Shown in pieces: positions 35,976 to 55,600 of a DNA stretch of 64,000 nt. The position numbers and the translations under genes were made by a program. Positions within the stretch are counted from its first letter, which is position 1; every line of letters begins with the position of its first letter. The notes beneath the pieces were generated by a model that worked only from the letters and a program-made list of their open reading frames with translations, did not search any database and was not told the origin of the DNA. The stretch comes from Oryzias latipes. Its lineage: Eukaryota; Chordata; Actinopteri; Beloniformes; Adrianichthyidae. The DNA is taken from NCBI RefSeq assembly GCF_002234675.1, contig NC_019859.2:28329973-28393972 (forward strand), read 5' to 3'.

Positions 35976-36645
35976 TATCATTAAAGTTACCGACGCAGCT
36001 CGTACATTTAAATTTGGGAAGCCCATTCACCACTTTGAGTCTCTCGACGATAGCTTGTGGTGTGCTCCTCTTGGTGTAATGTCTCCTTTCACCACTCAGC
36101 TGATTCCCCACGCCTTGACGTAACCGTGGCTTACACTCTACCATTCCAGTCACAGTCTTACTTTTACATGTTGCTTCCAACAGTCAGGGACTGTGCTCCT
36201 TAGCATCCAAGTTGTACTGCTGCTACTTTGCACACCAGCAGCCTATGAAAACAAACAAATCTCCCTCTTATGTGCAACCACGCCCTCCCAAAATGGTGTG
36301 CCTCATCCAGAAGTAATCAAGTCACAGAGTGATGTCAGGCAACCATCTGCTGGTATTTACTGCTTGTAGAGGTGTTATTGTTTAAGTTTTACACATTAAC
36401 ATAGCTAATGAGATGATGTGAAAATTCAGACCAGGGCCAAAAACTGAAAGTCTTGTAGAACAGCAAGTCTCTGGATGATGACGATCGGGTAGCAGATCCC
36501 CGACCAGAAAGTGCTCAGTTTGAATGGATAGAACTGTTTCCACAGAAAGATGAGATTCTTCTCAAATTGTGAACCAGGTTGGTTTGGAACAGAATCAATA
36601 ATCATTGTTCTTGGTATCCCTGCAGGGCATCAAAGCAGTCATACT
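35976..36645. other. Intergenic DNA, no gene seen
   Basis: A 94-codon minus-strand frame at 35896-36180 overlaps the LINE tail and matches no family. Otherwise featureless. Confidence 0.4.
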
Positions 36646-36855
36646 TAACCCTTGTGCTATCTTAGATGACCCCACCCTTACATTGACGTGTTCTCCCTAC
36701 CATGACAAAGGTGGATAAAGGTGGAAAGATTTCATGTAATCCATGGACACCAGTGAAGATCATAAATCATTGAAGAAAAAAGGTTCAGAGCACTGTCTGG
36801 TGGGTATAGATGACCAACTCCCAATGTTAAAGTGCCTAAGATAGCACAAGGGTTA
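36646..36855. mobile_element. MITE family A, copy 5
   Basis: Begins TAACCCTTGTGCTATCTTAG and ends GATAGCACAAGGGTTA, with the full family interior. It closely matches copies 1 and 3. Confidence 0.88.
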
Positions 36856-36929
36856 CAGCGGGTCTGAAGCTGACCTCTGATTAATGTTTGTTTGCACTCA
36901 GAGGTCATCATTTGGGAATCAGTCAGTCC

Positions 36930-37520
36930 TTACATGCTAACAAGGAATAAAACCTGTGTTGAAGATGAAATAAGGACAGAGAGGTTTCATGGATCCAAAA
37001 CCTTCTGGATTCATGTTTTGCCTCCAATTGTAATCTCCTGATCTTCTTTGCTGACAAGACAAAACTAATGTTTTCAAACTCAAAGAAGGTCTCTGAAAAA
37101 ATTCCAATGGTGTCCTCCTTGGATGTTAATGTCATAACAGAGGTGGTTCACGGGTACAAGTACCTTAGTGTCTATATTGACGACTCCCTCATCTTTAAAC
37201 CTCACATAGAAAAACGTTTAAAAAAACTCAAACTTAACTTGTCAGTGCCTGTCCACTCTCCCTCCTGGTAAAAACTGAAGAATCCTCAACAACCCAAAAC
37301 CACTTGGACTTTTTGTTAATCTATTATTCTCCTGACCTACTGAATGAGGGGCAAAGTCTGAAAACACCCGCTTTCTAGAAGCATGAGAACCAACTCTCAT
37401 ACCTTTGGATGTCAGAATTGAGAAAGCCTTTCAGAGAAGAGGTGAAGCTTTTTCAGTAAAAACAGATACAAAAGTCCAACTGAACGCTTTCTTGTACCTA
37501 CTAGTGCTAGTTGTGTTGCT
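36930..37520 (+). mobile_element. Non-LTR retrotransposon fragment
   Basis: Disrupted frames encode reverse-transcriptase text such as FADKTKLMFSNSKKVSEKIP and HGYKYLSVYIDDSLIFKPHI (about 37045-37210). It is broken by stops afterwards. Fish LINE type; the clade is not assigned. Confidence 0.7.
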
Positions 37521-38340
37521 TCCACTCAGACATCTGTAGGATTGAGTCCAGTTGTCAATATTCACATGCTGAGTGAAATCTGAGACTGAATGTCATCTGC
37601 ATTGTTGTGGCATTATTGCTGCATATTAACTGGCCTAGAAAGAGCTTGTACAAACCCCACAGATCAAGGCCCTTTGGTATGAGATTTAGTTTCTGATTTC
37701 AACATCCAAATAACTAACTTGAACAATTCAAAGACAGTACTACAGCTGCTTACCCAATCCTCTAGTACAGGGTTTCCCCAGTTAATACCGTCCTGCATTT
37801 TTATTTTCCCCTGCTCAAACACACTTGCCTTTTGATGGCAGCCATTATCAGGCTTCTGCAGAACTTGATGAGGAGGGCAGTGTGCGGGTTGGGAAACGGC
37901 TCCCAAATGATCAGCTGTTTAGACAGTAGCACTCTCATTCAACAAGACTAGGATTTTGTTTGTTTCATTCAGACAGTTGTCCTTTGTGTCAGTGCTGTGA
38001 TAAGGCCTAAAACCACATCAAAAGAATTAACAATTGGAGCTGTGCTAAACTTGCTATTTCCCCCCCTGGGATAAATAGTCTGATATAGAAAGTCACTGAA
38101 ATTATGGAAAAATACTTGAAGAATTTGGAAATGCCTCAAGGTGCAGCAAGAGGTCAACCACATGTGTTAGTGTAGATTTACTGCTCAAAACACATTTTAG
38201 GAATCCAGTAAGAACTACATGGGAGCAGGAACTTGGGTTGGACTGTGTTTTTTTTTTTTTTAACCAAAGTGGGAAGTATATCAGCTCAACATTTCCAAAC
38301 TAAGCTTAATGTTAAAGAAAAAACACAGAACTTCTGGTTG
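37521..38340. other. Intergenic DNA downstream of pi4k2a
   Basis: No supported exon or clear repeat. The short minus-strand frames have no recognisable domains. Confidence 0.4.
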
Positions 38341-38347
38341 GATAAGA

Positions 38348-38353
38348 TTTAAT
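38348..38353 (-). terminator. pi4k2a: Candidate pi4k2a poly(A) signal
   Basis: ATTAAA on the minus strand, about 530 bp past the stop codon. The intervening sequence would be the 3' UTR. Position-based inference only. Confidence 0.3.
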
Positions 38354-38879
38354 TATATTCTATCATTAAATATTACAAATGATACAGTGCATCGTCTCAT
38401 ACATTTTATCACCAGGGTGCAGCAGGAGAGGCTGAAGAAAAGCTTCAGCAGCATTTACTCACCTGTGGGAGGAACTTCTTAAGTAAACTTGATTACCACA
38501 AACCCCTCTGGCACCTGCAGTGTCAACAACCATGGCTGTTTAGAAGAGCAAAGAATGCTGGGAAACAACCCCGAGTAAATACTTCTGTTCTTTTTAGGTG
38601 GAGGGGTGCATGGCAAAGGGGTGTGGAAACCTCAGCAGGCTTGGAATGCAACACCCCCATCCTAAAAACACAGGAGGGGCTTCTGTGCACGTGGATACGA
38701 GTAGCGTGCACCCGAAACATTGTGTCTCATATGTCACTATGGAGGGGGCTCAGGGCCCTCTGCCATCATTTCCAAGGCACAGAGGCGGACAGGGAAGCAT
38801 CCTCGGCCGTACCAAGCGGTCCTCCAGGGGAGGGATGTGGAGGAGCAGGAGAGCTCCAGGTGCAGGTCCAAGTCCCCCT

Positions 38880-45824
<6,945 letters not shown>

Positions 45825-46340
45825 AACCCACTCCAATGTCAATTGTGTTATTAAAATATTTTCGTAGTATTTTTTTTCATACTTGTAAAGTGCTCTCTGT
45901 CGTCCTCAAAGGCCCAAAGCGCTTTACAGTCACAAATCCATTCACACACACCTTCACACACTGGTGGCGGCTCCGCTGCCAAAAACTGGCGCCAACCTTC
46001 CACAGAGGCAAAGTGGGGTTCAGTGTCTTGCTCAAGGACACTTTGACACATGGGCGGGCAAGGCAGGAATCGGACCTGCAATCTTCCGATCAGAGATCGA
46101 CTGCCCTACCGCTGCACCACGGCGGAAAACGATGAACATGTATAAAGTGAATTAAGCTTAAAATTGCACTTCTGAGTATTTCTTTATTTAAATTGTTGTG
46201 ATTTAGGAGCATACAAAAAAAGGCTGTATGAAAAAGCTTCTAGGTTTGACGAAGAAGCTGCAATAGGCAAGCCATAAGTTCCCTACTCCACTCCATTCCG
46301 ATGCATCCACTTGTAGACAACTAGACTGTTGTATGTTCAT
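45825..46340. repeat. Dispersed repeat family C, split by a SINE
   Basis: The left part (AAAGAACCCACTCCAATGTC) and right part (CTTCTGAGTATTTCTTTATT, GCATCCACTTGTAGACAA) match 47180-47410 continuously. The SINE at 45883-46125 sits between them. Confidence 0.65.
45883..46125 (-). repeat. tRNA-derived SINE, copy 2
   Basis: Inverted copy of the 7239-7478 element. On the minus strand it has a tRNA-like head with CAGGTCCGATTCCTGCC, then GTGTCCTTGAGCAAGACACT and a tail reading AAGCGCTTTGGGCC. It is nested in a family C repeat. Confidence 0.82.
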
Positions 46341-46354
46341 TGTATGTACGTGCA

Positions 46355-46885
46355 GGGTTTAGCTTCATGCAGCCACTGCAGTCCCAGAGCCTGCGCAGGC
46401 TTTAGCTTCATGCAGCCACTGCAGTCCCAGAGCCTGCGCAGGCTTTAGCTTCATGCAGCCACTGCAGTCCCAGAGCATGCGCAGGCTTGCTCTGGGACCG
46501 CAGGTCCCAGAGCCTGCGCAGGCTTTAGCTTCATGCAGCCACTGCAGTCCCAGAGCCTGCGCAGGCTTTAGCTTCATGCAGCCACTGCAGTCCCAGAGCC
46601 TGCGCAGGCTTTAGCTTCATGCAGCCACTGCAGCCCCAGAGCCTGCGCAGGCTTTAGCTTTATGCAGCCACTGCAGGTCCCAGAGCCTGCGCAGGCTTTA
46701 GCTTCATGCAGCCACTGCAGTCCCAGAGCCTGCGCAGGCTTTAGCTTCATGCAGCCACTGCAGTCCCAGAGCCTGCGCAGGCTTTAGCTTCATGCAGCCA
46801 CTGCAGCCCCAGAGCCTGCGCAGGCTTTAGCTTTATGCAGCCACTGCAGGTCCCAGAGCCTGCGCAGGCTTTAGCTTCATGCAGC
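46355..46885. repeat. 43-bp tandem repeat, about 12 copies
   Basis: The unit runs GCGCAGGCTTTAGCTTCATG, then CAGCCACTGCAGTCCCAGAG, then CCT. Each junction forms the perfect palindrome GCCTGCGCAGGC. One unit near 46475-46515 is rearranged (GAGCATGCGCAGGC and an inverted GGGACC piece). A 70-codon minus frame reflects the repeat, not a gene. It lies in the 4.9-kb gap between the divergent genes pi4k2a and exosc1. Confidence 0.92.
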
Positions 46886-47179
46886 TGCTTCAGGTTCTAG
46901 AGCTGGCAACCTTGCATTAGTCCACAGGTGCCTCTAAGGGCACACATCCACTGACTGTTACAAATACAAAATCCAAATCTTTTCCAGCAGAACTCATTCA
47001 TACAGGTGAGCATCACAGTGTCATAATACCTATACCCGTGTTAACAGAAGAGGACATATAATGCACAAAAGGTTTTACTCAAACAGGTACTTCTACATTG
47101 TCAGATATGTGCTCCATTACAAATAAGGGTACTGATGAAAAGGTATTCAAGTGAAAGATAAAAGTAATTCTAAACTATT

Positions 47180-47520
47180 ACTGAAGGACCCACTCCAATA
47201 AAAATGGTGTTTCCAATATTTTCTTGTAGCATGTTTCTCATAATGGAAGTCATATGTAAAACAACTTAAGATTAAAACTTTGTTTCTGAGTATTTATTCA
47301 AAATGTGATGGATAAGGAGTAAAAAGCCATCATTTGAAAAGGCTCAGGTTTGTGACACAGTAACTGGCCAAGTCTCCCCTCTCTACTAAAATTCTCAAGC
47401 ATCCACTTGCAGACAATAGATCCAGGTACGTTTTTGTTTTCCTCATCTGAGATGATATCTAGCTCCAAACAGTATGGCTAGAAAGCTCCATTATGGATTA
47501 AGGAAATGTATTGAAATTTA
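47180..47520. repeat. Dispersed repeat family C, uninterrupted copy
   Basis: Starts GGACCCACTCCAATAAAAAT. It matches the halves of 45825-46340 and parts of 24930-25290 (CATCCACTTGCAGACAATAG, GATATCTAGCTCC). Confidence 0.6.
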
Positions 47521-47579
47521 AAGAGCAGGGGAGTTTCTGACTGGACTGTTTAACAAGATCTTGGAGAGTGAAAAGATGT

Positions 47580-47970
47580 CTAAGAAATGGAGAAGAGTTC
47601 TATTTTTAAGAAGAATGCCGACGGCAGAGTAGTAGAAACTAAGGGGAATAAAGAGTCAGACAAGGAAGTTATGATAGTGGAAGCAAGACTGAGAGTAGAA
47701 GTGAGCATTTGTGAGAAATAGTATGGTTTCATGTACAGAAATAACCACAGATGTAATATTTATTTTGAGGATGCCTCTGTAGAAAGACAGAGAAGATCAG
47801 AAGGAGCTGCCTTGAGTCTTTACAGATCTAGAGAAAGACTATGACAGAATATAGGGAGAGGTTGTTGGTTCCACCTCCTGTGGTTTGGATGAGGAAGTCA
47901 GGAGTGGCGGAGAGAGAGTTGAAGTTCCTCAGGACTGTTTTACATTGAAGTGAATGGCTATGTGATTTCT
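47580..47970 (+). mobile_element. RTE-like LINE relic
   Basis: Disrupted frames give reverse-transcriptase text: near 47680-47740 a stretch like VEARLRVEVSICEK.YGFM, and near 47810-47850 DLEKDYDRI. These are RTE-type RT motifs with stops and shifts between them. Confidence 0.65.
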
Positions 47971-49530
47971 TAAAAACAAGACATTTTCAGAACCATCCTA
48001 AATATGACAGTGGGTGGACATAAATCAAAAATCCATACAGAAGAAGTTTGTTCTGAATTTATTTAAAAGGATACTAAATTAGTTGAAACCGTTTCAAGAA
48101 GGTTTTTATCAAAATAATTGTGTGCTATTTTTTTTAGAAAAACTGGAGTAAAGATTGATTTTATTTCCCTCTTATTATTTTCACTCATCAGGTTTTTCCT
48201 TTGAGTAGGACTACACAAAAGAAGATCAAACACGATCCCAATGACGACATCTCGCTCCAGCCAAATGAAATATCATTTTTTCCCTAATATTTGGAGGACT
48301 ACAGATTTCTTAGTCGCATTGGTACGTTTCTCACTACAGTATTAAAGTTTGCAGCACTTCTAAGGCATTTCTCAAAACAGATTTTTCAAACTGCAAAACT
48401 CGATGCACAACCTGCAAAAGCGAGTCACTCTTTCAGAATGGAAAGTCAAATTCTGGAAAGGAAGTCAGTAGTTAAAAAATGGGTAGTTCAAGCTGCAAAA
48501 GCAAATCCCTTAATCAAAGTGGATGAATTGATCTTCAAAGTCAAGTATTTATGTCAGTGAAAGTTTCAGTGTCATCAAAATAACAAGTTATGACTCCAGC
48601 ATCTTTGAACAATCAAGTCAAAAGGTTTATACATGTTTTCATTGAGACAGATTACTCTAAAAGTGCTTCCCAATACCATGTGAGACAGCATTACATACCA
48701 CGAATGGCGTTTAGAAAACTGGAGTTTAATAAAAAATGAAGACACTGTATATGCACTTCTGCTGTAGACTCACAAAGGTCTTTTTTTAAATCTCTTTCTG
48801 CATGGTTTTCCTGCAATCCAGGCCATAGTTCATATGTTTTAACAGAGGGGAGTGGGAAGGGTGGGTTGGGTTTTTACTGTAATATTGTGTGTTTTCTGTT
48901 TTTAATGCTAAAGCGCTTCGAGCTGCACAAACGCATGAGAAGCACTATTTTATAAATAAAGTTTGATTTAATTTGATATGACATGGTTTACCACATGATC
49001 TTCAAGTCTTGCCCCATACTGAATGTAGTGACTGACCAAAGCTGTTTGTCTGATGATCATTACACAAACTAAATGACCTCCCTCCCAAAGAAGAAAAAAA
49101 AAGAAAGAAAGCAAGAAAACAAAAAAAGGGGAACACCAGTACTTAGTTTGACAGATTATCTCTGCTCATTAAGTCACAAATTCTCTACTTTGAATGGACA
49201 TTAAATTTGTTGTTCAGAGTTGTTGACATTTGCAATATTACCGTTTGTGCGCAGAACAAAGTCATTTTATTTGAGCAGAATTAACAACTTTGTCATTTAT
49301 AGAAATAATTCTAAATTAAACTTGCCAACAAAACCCAAAAGACTAATTAGAAACGAGAAAAAAATCGTTTTTAAAAGCTCTTTTTTATGCAGCCCACTTC
49401 TAATAAAAAAGTTTTTGTTAAATTGTATAAAATATTAAATTACTTCCAAATAAAATTATATATATATATCGATACAAAATTAACCAAATTATTTGTTTAC
49501 TGCTACACCGTCACGTTTCATGCCCATGCG
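47971..49530. other. Intergenic DNA upstream of exosc1
   Basis: AT-rich. At about 48905-48978 a L2-type LINE tail reads AAAGCGCTTCGAGCTGC and AAATAAAGTTTGATT. The open frame at 48291-48560 matches no family. Confidence 0.45.
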
Positions 49531-49539
49531 CACCTCTTT

Positions 49540-49629
49540 CGGACACACCCTCCCACTCTGAATTAACCAATCAGAGTCGCCTCGCGCCCGTGAAAAGAGC
49601 CAATTGAGTGGTGCGCGTCTTCCGCAAAC
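49540..49629 (+). promoter_or_regulatory. exosc1: exosc1 promoter
   Basis: CCAAT boxes at 49567-49571 and 49600-49604, within a CpG-rich stretch. Upstream CATGCGCAC near 49530 resembles half an NRF1 site. There is no TATA box. The CpG-rich zone continues into intron 1. Confidence 0.55.
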
Positions 49630-52600
49630 ATGTCTCCCACGAGGCTGTGCGTTCCAGGTAAGTCTCCGTAAAAACCGCTTTTAGCGGTTTTCTATTGGTT
49701 TTGTGTGTTGTTTTTTTGTTAATCCCGTTTGTGAGTCTGTCACTGGGACGCCAGAAAATGGCGTAAAATTCTCCGTAGCGGTATAACGTGTAAATGTTGC
49801 TGCCATAGCTACGCGCGATTTAGCTCGTCTTTGCGCACTCATCGTTTAGGTAGTAGTAAATTCGTAGATTTGCGTTTGTGTGCATGCTTATATTTCCCTT
49901 TTCTTACTTAGTTTGGGCGCGTGCTCGCATTTTCTGAGCTCCGAGACACGTGAGGGGGCGGGGAAGGCTCGACACGTGAAGGACTGTGACTTTTCCCACC
50001 CCCGAAAACTATGCAGTCGATCCTTAGGATCACGTGGTTATAGCGGGGCCCCATGTGGTCCCCTTCAGAAGTTCGGACGGGTACAACATTTTAGAATATT
50101 GACTATTGAAAGCTGCGTCATGCATCAGCAGAAATGTGGTGTTCGTCTGAAACAGCTTCTAGTCAGTTAAGTCCTGCTGTCTTTGTACAACAGTTCATCA
50201 TCATTCACTACTGTGTCAAACTTAAGGCCAGGGGGCCAAATGTGGCCCTCCGTGTTATTTTATGTGGCCCGCGGGAGCATGAAAGTTTTTAATTTCTTAA
50301 AATGAAATGTTTTTTTAGTTGATTACATATTATTTGTGTAGCTGCAGTTGTAATTATACAATGTTTGCCGGTCTTGTGTGTGTATGCAGACAAATTGTTG
50401 TCATCAAACCATCAGTTGGATGCAAGGCTGTGAGCAGCCTTTTATTGTAAAATGTTACACGTGTAATTAATCTTCTTTCTAGCTCAGTTTTAAGTTATTT
50501 TTCTTTTTTCACTTGGACAGTTTGAGCGTGGGTTTTAATAAGCAGACAAAATGTAGAAGGATTTATGCTAAATTAACAAGCAAACATGTTTTCTATGCAA
50601 CTGTAATTGTCACTATAAAACGTTATATTTAATAAATGAGTTATTTAACATTAAGGAGTAGTTACGTCTATCTTTCATTACATTTGGTTACATGTATAAG
50701 TTATATCTGGCCCTTTGAGGGCAGCTGTTATGCTGATGTGGCCCTCAGTGAAAATGAGTTTGACACCCCTATACTAATCAGTATTTACCTGTTTAATCAA
50801 TTTTGAAAAGACGTATTGAAACTGTAGTTGGAAATGTGTCTTTTTAATAGTGTAAATATTGAAACAACAAAGCATTTAATGTTAAACTAGGAAAAGGTGA
50901 ACATCCTGAGGAACCTTTTCAATAATCGGATCCAATATACATCTTGAATGTTATATTTGTCATTTAAACTAATGGCAGAATAAACAAATGTATAATTGCA
51001 GATGTCATGCCCCTCCACACACATGGAATGGACTCATAAATGAACCTTTGAATCTGAGCTGTATTTTACATACTTAGAGCCTGAAGATTATTTCACTAAA
51101 CATTCAGTTATATATATATACTCTAGCTCCCCTTCCAATATACTATTTATGAAATCTCTATAATATTTATTTCCTTGTTGGAATTCAAAAACAACAATGT
51201 AATAAATAATATTGTTTATTGTTTGCTGTTTTGCATATGCATATGTATAAAGGAGCTTTGTGCCTCTGCTGTGAGAAAAACGAAGCAACTATTGCAAAGT
51301 TTGCAATAATTTCAAATGGAAAATTATCAATATTGAAAGAAAAACAAGAGGGGGGGGGCAGACACATGACAGGCTCTGATTGATTGAACACACCTGATCA
51401 GATAATCTGCTCTAGAAAACAGGTAAATCCTGTGGTTTTACTGTGGTTTGGCAGGAAGCCCCACCTTCATTCTGACCATCTGTGTCTCAGGTGACAAACT
51501 GTGCAGCGTGGAGGACTGCATTCTGGGAACTGGAGTGTATCTGCGGCACGGCTACATCTACTCCTCTCTTGCAGGCTACGTGCTGAAGAAGAATGAGGGG
51601 GAGCAGGTGAGGAGGGGTGGATCTAGCAGAGTTGACTTGTTGACACATCTTCCAAGTCTGTAGTTAAGGGGATTTTCCTTTAAAGAGAGAGAGTATTTTG
51701 TTTTAATTTTTTTCAAATTTGGGGACAAACTGTAGTTCATTTATCGTCCAGCCTTACCATTAGCCTGACTCCACCCACCCTCTAATCCAGAGGGATCAAA
51801 GTTTGGGATGGAACGGGGTGATGACGAGTCTGGTCCGCACTGGTTCTCGTGCACGTTTGTGGTGTTTTACAGTTACCTGTGATCTCTGTGGTCAGAGAAA
51901 CAGAAGTCCAGCTGTTGCCAGATGTGGGCGCCATCGTCACCTGTAAGGTAGGAGGGGGGGCTGACACAGGTGGGACCTACACTTTTAGCCTCATTAGGAG
52001 ATTTTTCCAGGACTTTGTCACATTCATGGTGCTTGTTTGGTAGCGGAATTGTTTGCAGATTAGAAATATAGATTATCATAGATAATTAATTAAATTTATT
52101 TTTTTAAACAGAAGAAAGTGCGATGATGACAAAATACATGTGGTAAATGGATTCAGTATTCCTGCCTTTGTCTTTGCTGTTTTCCTGCATGTTTTTAAAA
52201 TCATAAATAAATAAAAACATCATAACTAAACTCACAGCTGTAGACTCCCTTCTAGTCTAAAGCAGCTCCACATTTGAAACTGGGTTGCATTTAGCATCAC
52301 AGTTTGACATCTTTTCTGTCTGTTGCTGAACCACAGGGAGACTTTCAAAATCAAAGACGTGTTTGTTTTCAATACCTAGAACAGAGAGGAGGACTGGTGT
52401 TATTACGCCATTTGGAAGCGGTTTCACACTCACATGTGTGAACAAATATTAGCTCCTATTTAGACTGATTCTACAAGAGAAAAGCTTTTACAGCACTTAT
52501 GTAATCAAAGGTTTTTCCAAAGCTTTAGCTGACACCAAATTGCAGATAAGATGATGTTTTCCACATAGTTGGTTAGGTTTTGTGGGACAGATGCTGGACT

Positions 52601-55600
52601 TCTCCCTGCCAGAGAAAGTTGTTTGAATCCCAGAAGCTTCTAGTCTGAATATGTGAGTACATCAAGCACACATTTTAATTGTCAGATCCTTCATGTTACA
52701 GGTGACGAGCATCAATTCCAGGTTCGCCAAAGTGCACATCCTGTATGTGGGCTCCACGCCGCTCAAGGACCTGTTCAGAGGAACCATCAGGTGAGGCAGA
52801 GTGGACGCAGCAGATGTGGCTGTTTTAGTGCTGTCTGACGCTCTTCTGTGTGTTCAGGAAAGAAGACGTTCGCGCCACAGAGAAAGATAAGGTGAGCGAG
52901 ATCCGTTTGGCCCGGCGCCGTCCGTCCTTGCTGGTCTGACGTTGAGCTTTGTTTAGGTGGAGATGCACAGAAGCTTTAGACCTGGGGACATTGTTCTGGC
53001 CAAAGTGGTATCCTTCATATTTCTTGATGCTCCGCGCACAAAGCTCAGAAGCTGGCATGGCAGACCTTAACCTGACGCTAGATTTCTCTGGGAGACGTTC
53101 AGTCCAACTACCTGCTGACCACTGCAGAGAACGAGCTCGGAGTGGTGGTGGCGCACAGCGACGCAGGTGAGCGCACGGTCACCCTGCTGTGACGGGACGG
53201 CGGTGTTCAACCACCGGGTCAGACGGGAGTTCGAAATATTACAAAATAGAATTTATGTCATCCTCTGTCCTCGCCTGCCCTCATATGTGGAAGAAAAGCC
53301 ATGTCTGTGTGTGTTTGGGTCAGCGCATATGTGTGCAAGTTTGTGTGTGTGAGGTAGAGTTGGCGTGTGTGCGTGAATAGCGTGTCATCTGGACCCCACA
53401 AGATAACAGAAGGGTTATTTATATGCACCCGTATTTATTAGCATTTGTATGAGGATTTATGTTGGTGTGTATGTGTGTTAACATGCGAGTTTGTTCTAGC
53501 ATGGATGTGTGTGAATGTGTGTTAGCATTTGTGTTAGGATGTGTTGGTGTGTGAGTTTGTCAGTTTGATTTTGTCTTGGCATTTGTGTGCTTTGCGTTGG
53601 TTTCAGTTTTTTATGTTTGTGCTGACATAAACTCTAACCTTTTTAACGCCGCGGACCGGTATGACGTCATACAAAGTTTTCACGGGCCGGTCTATATGAT
53701 GTGGCCGACAATTATTGTAGCAACGCTACACTGAAGTTAAAGCGCAGGCATGACAAGAAGAATCCGTGCTTTCATTTTGACACGGACGTCACTCAGGTGT
53801 CATCATCTTCTCCCCTTCCTACACTCCTGGTGCAAAGGCTCCTCTTCTGTCTCCTGGCTGGGCGTTTTTCCCCTTTTCACACTTTCCAAAGACGTTTGTT
53901 TTTTACTAATTTTGCCAGCTCCTGGGTTTTATTTTAGCGGGATCCTATCACGTGACCGAGAAGAGAACCTTGGCCTGCGTCAAGAGTGACATAGACGGAT
54001 GGAATAGGCTCCGTGCACGAAAGTAAGGAGTTCTACTTCCGCCGCCTTGAGTGTGAGGCCGACCATTTCCGGCTTGCGACTTCTATAGCAGCGACACGGC
54101 AGATTTTGATTGCGAAAGATGGCATATTTCACCCGTTTTCTACAAGGTCTCCCGAAAATCGACGTGAACGACATCTATAGGATTGTCGACCAGTGCGTGG
54201 TTACATGGGCAAAATATCGTGTCGAAAAATATAGTGTACAAAATACCGAAAGGAAATGTGTCCCGTTGTAAACAAACCTGTGCTGTCACATATTTATGCA
54301 GCAGCTCGGTAATATACGAGGCGATCTTCCAAACGTGCTTTTATTAATTTTATGAATATTATGAAGTGCCTGTTCGATCATCATTTTATATTTAATCCTT
54401 GTGGTCAGTGCTTTTTTTTTTTTTGTGGAAGAAGAACAGAACTGAAGAACAACCCAGTGTTAGGATAGGCTAACAACACGGGCTAACAACATCAGCCTTT
54501 ATTTGTCGGGGCACAATTAGAAACACGATTCCATGTGTCGTGATTTTTTGAACAGTTTCTAAGGACTGAGCGGCATTTCTGCTCTGTAAAGCTCACACAC
54601 TGCCCCGTGACGGCTGTGTAAGCTGGCCGCTCGAGCTCTGCTCTGTCCTCGCGAGTCCGGCAGCCGCTAACCCAGAGCGGCGGCTCGGCTCGCAGTCCGA
54701 ATTCTCACACATAACAAAACGCACACGTAACAAAGCACCCTCCCCTCAAACACATTAATAAATCCAGCTGATCTGCTCAGTCAGAGGTTCATTCGGTCCA
54801 CTGGCTCCGGAGCCCGAACGCAGAGCTCGGATGCTGGGTTTCAGACGTCAGTGGACACGCACCCCCCCCCCCCCCCCCCGCATCTCCCTCGTGAGGGGTG
54901 AAAGAGAGGGGAGACCCAGCGGGGCGAGAGCGGAGCGGCGCTTTACGCGGGGCGTCCGCAGAGCCGCTGGTCGGTCCCGTATGAGCTCCAAAGCTTTCTC
55001 TCAGCGAAACACCGTCAATGCATGACGTAACCCAGAGCAGCAGTGACACACGATCGGAATGACCGTTTACATGAACAACGATCGGTATACCCAGCTATCT
55101 CGATCGGAAAGAAATTTTGATCCAAACGAGTCTGACCGGGGCAAAGTATTCCGAACGGTGTGTTTACATGACGTATTTTCTTTCCGATTGCTGCAAATAC
55201 GAAACACGACTCGTCTTGTTTGGGGTGAAGTCCTCCCGCCGTGTTCACCATCATTCGGCTCTCACCGACACATATACTGGAAAGCTATGAAAGCTTATAT
55301 TAGTACTGTTGTACTTTGACAAATTCGCACACGGGTATACACAACAATGTTGTGATGTCTTTGTCACGCGTTGAAACACCAAACTCCTTTCTTTTACCCG
55401 AAATCTGCTCCTATTTACTCAAAACTAGCAACTCAACAAAACTCCCCACAACACTAACACGACCAACAGGTAGTTGTCGGCCTCACACTCGAAACACGGA
55501 AGTTAACCGGAAGTTCTGTCGTGCACGACAGAACTTCCGGTTAACTTCTCTAGTCGAATCGGGCAATTTTTCAAAATAAAACTTCTTTCAGATTCCGAAA

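Noticed and set aside
46365-46577. 70-codon repetitive protein on the minus strand
   Set aside because: The 43-bp tandem unit is not a multiple of three, so the frame cannot persist as a protein repeat; it is a by-product of the array.
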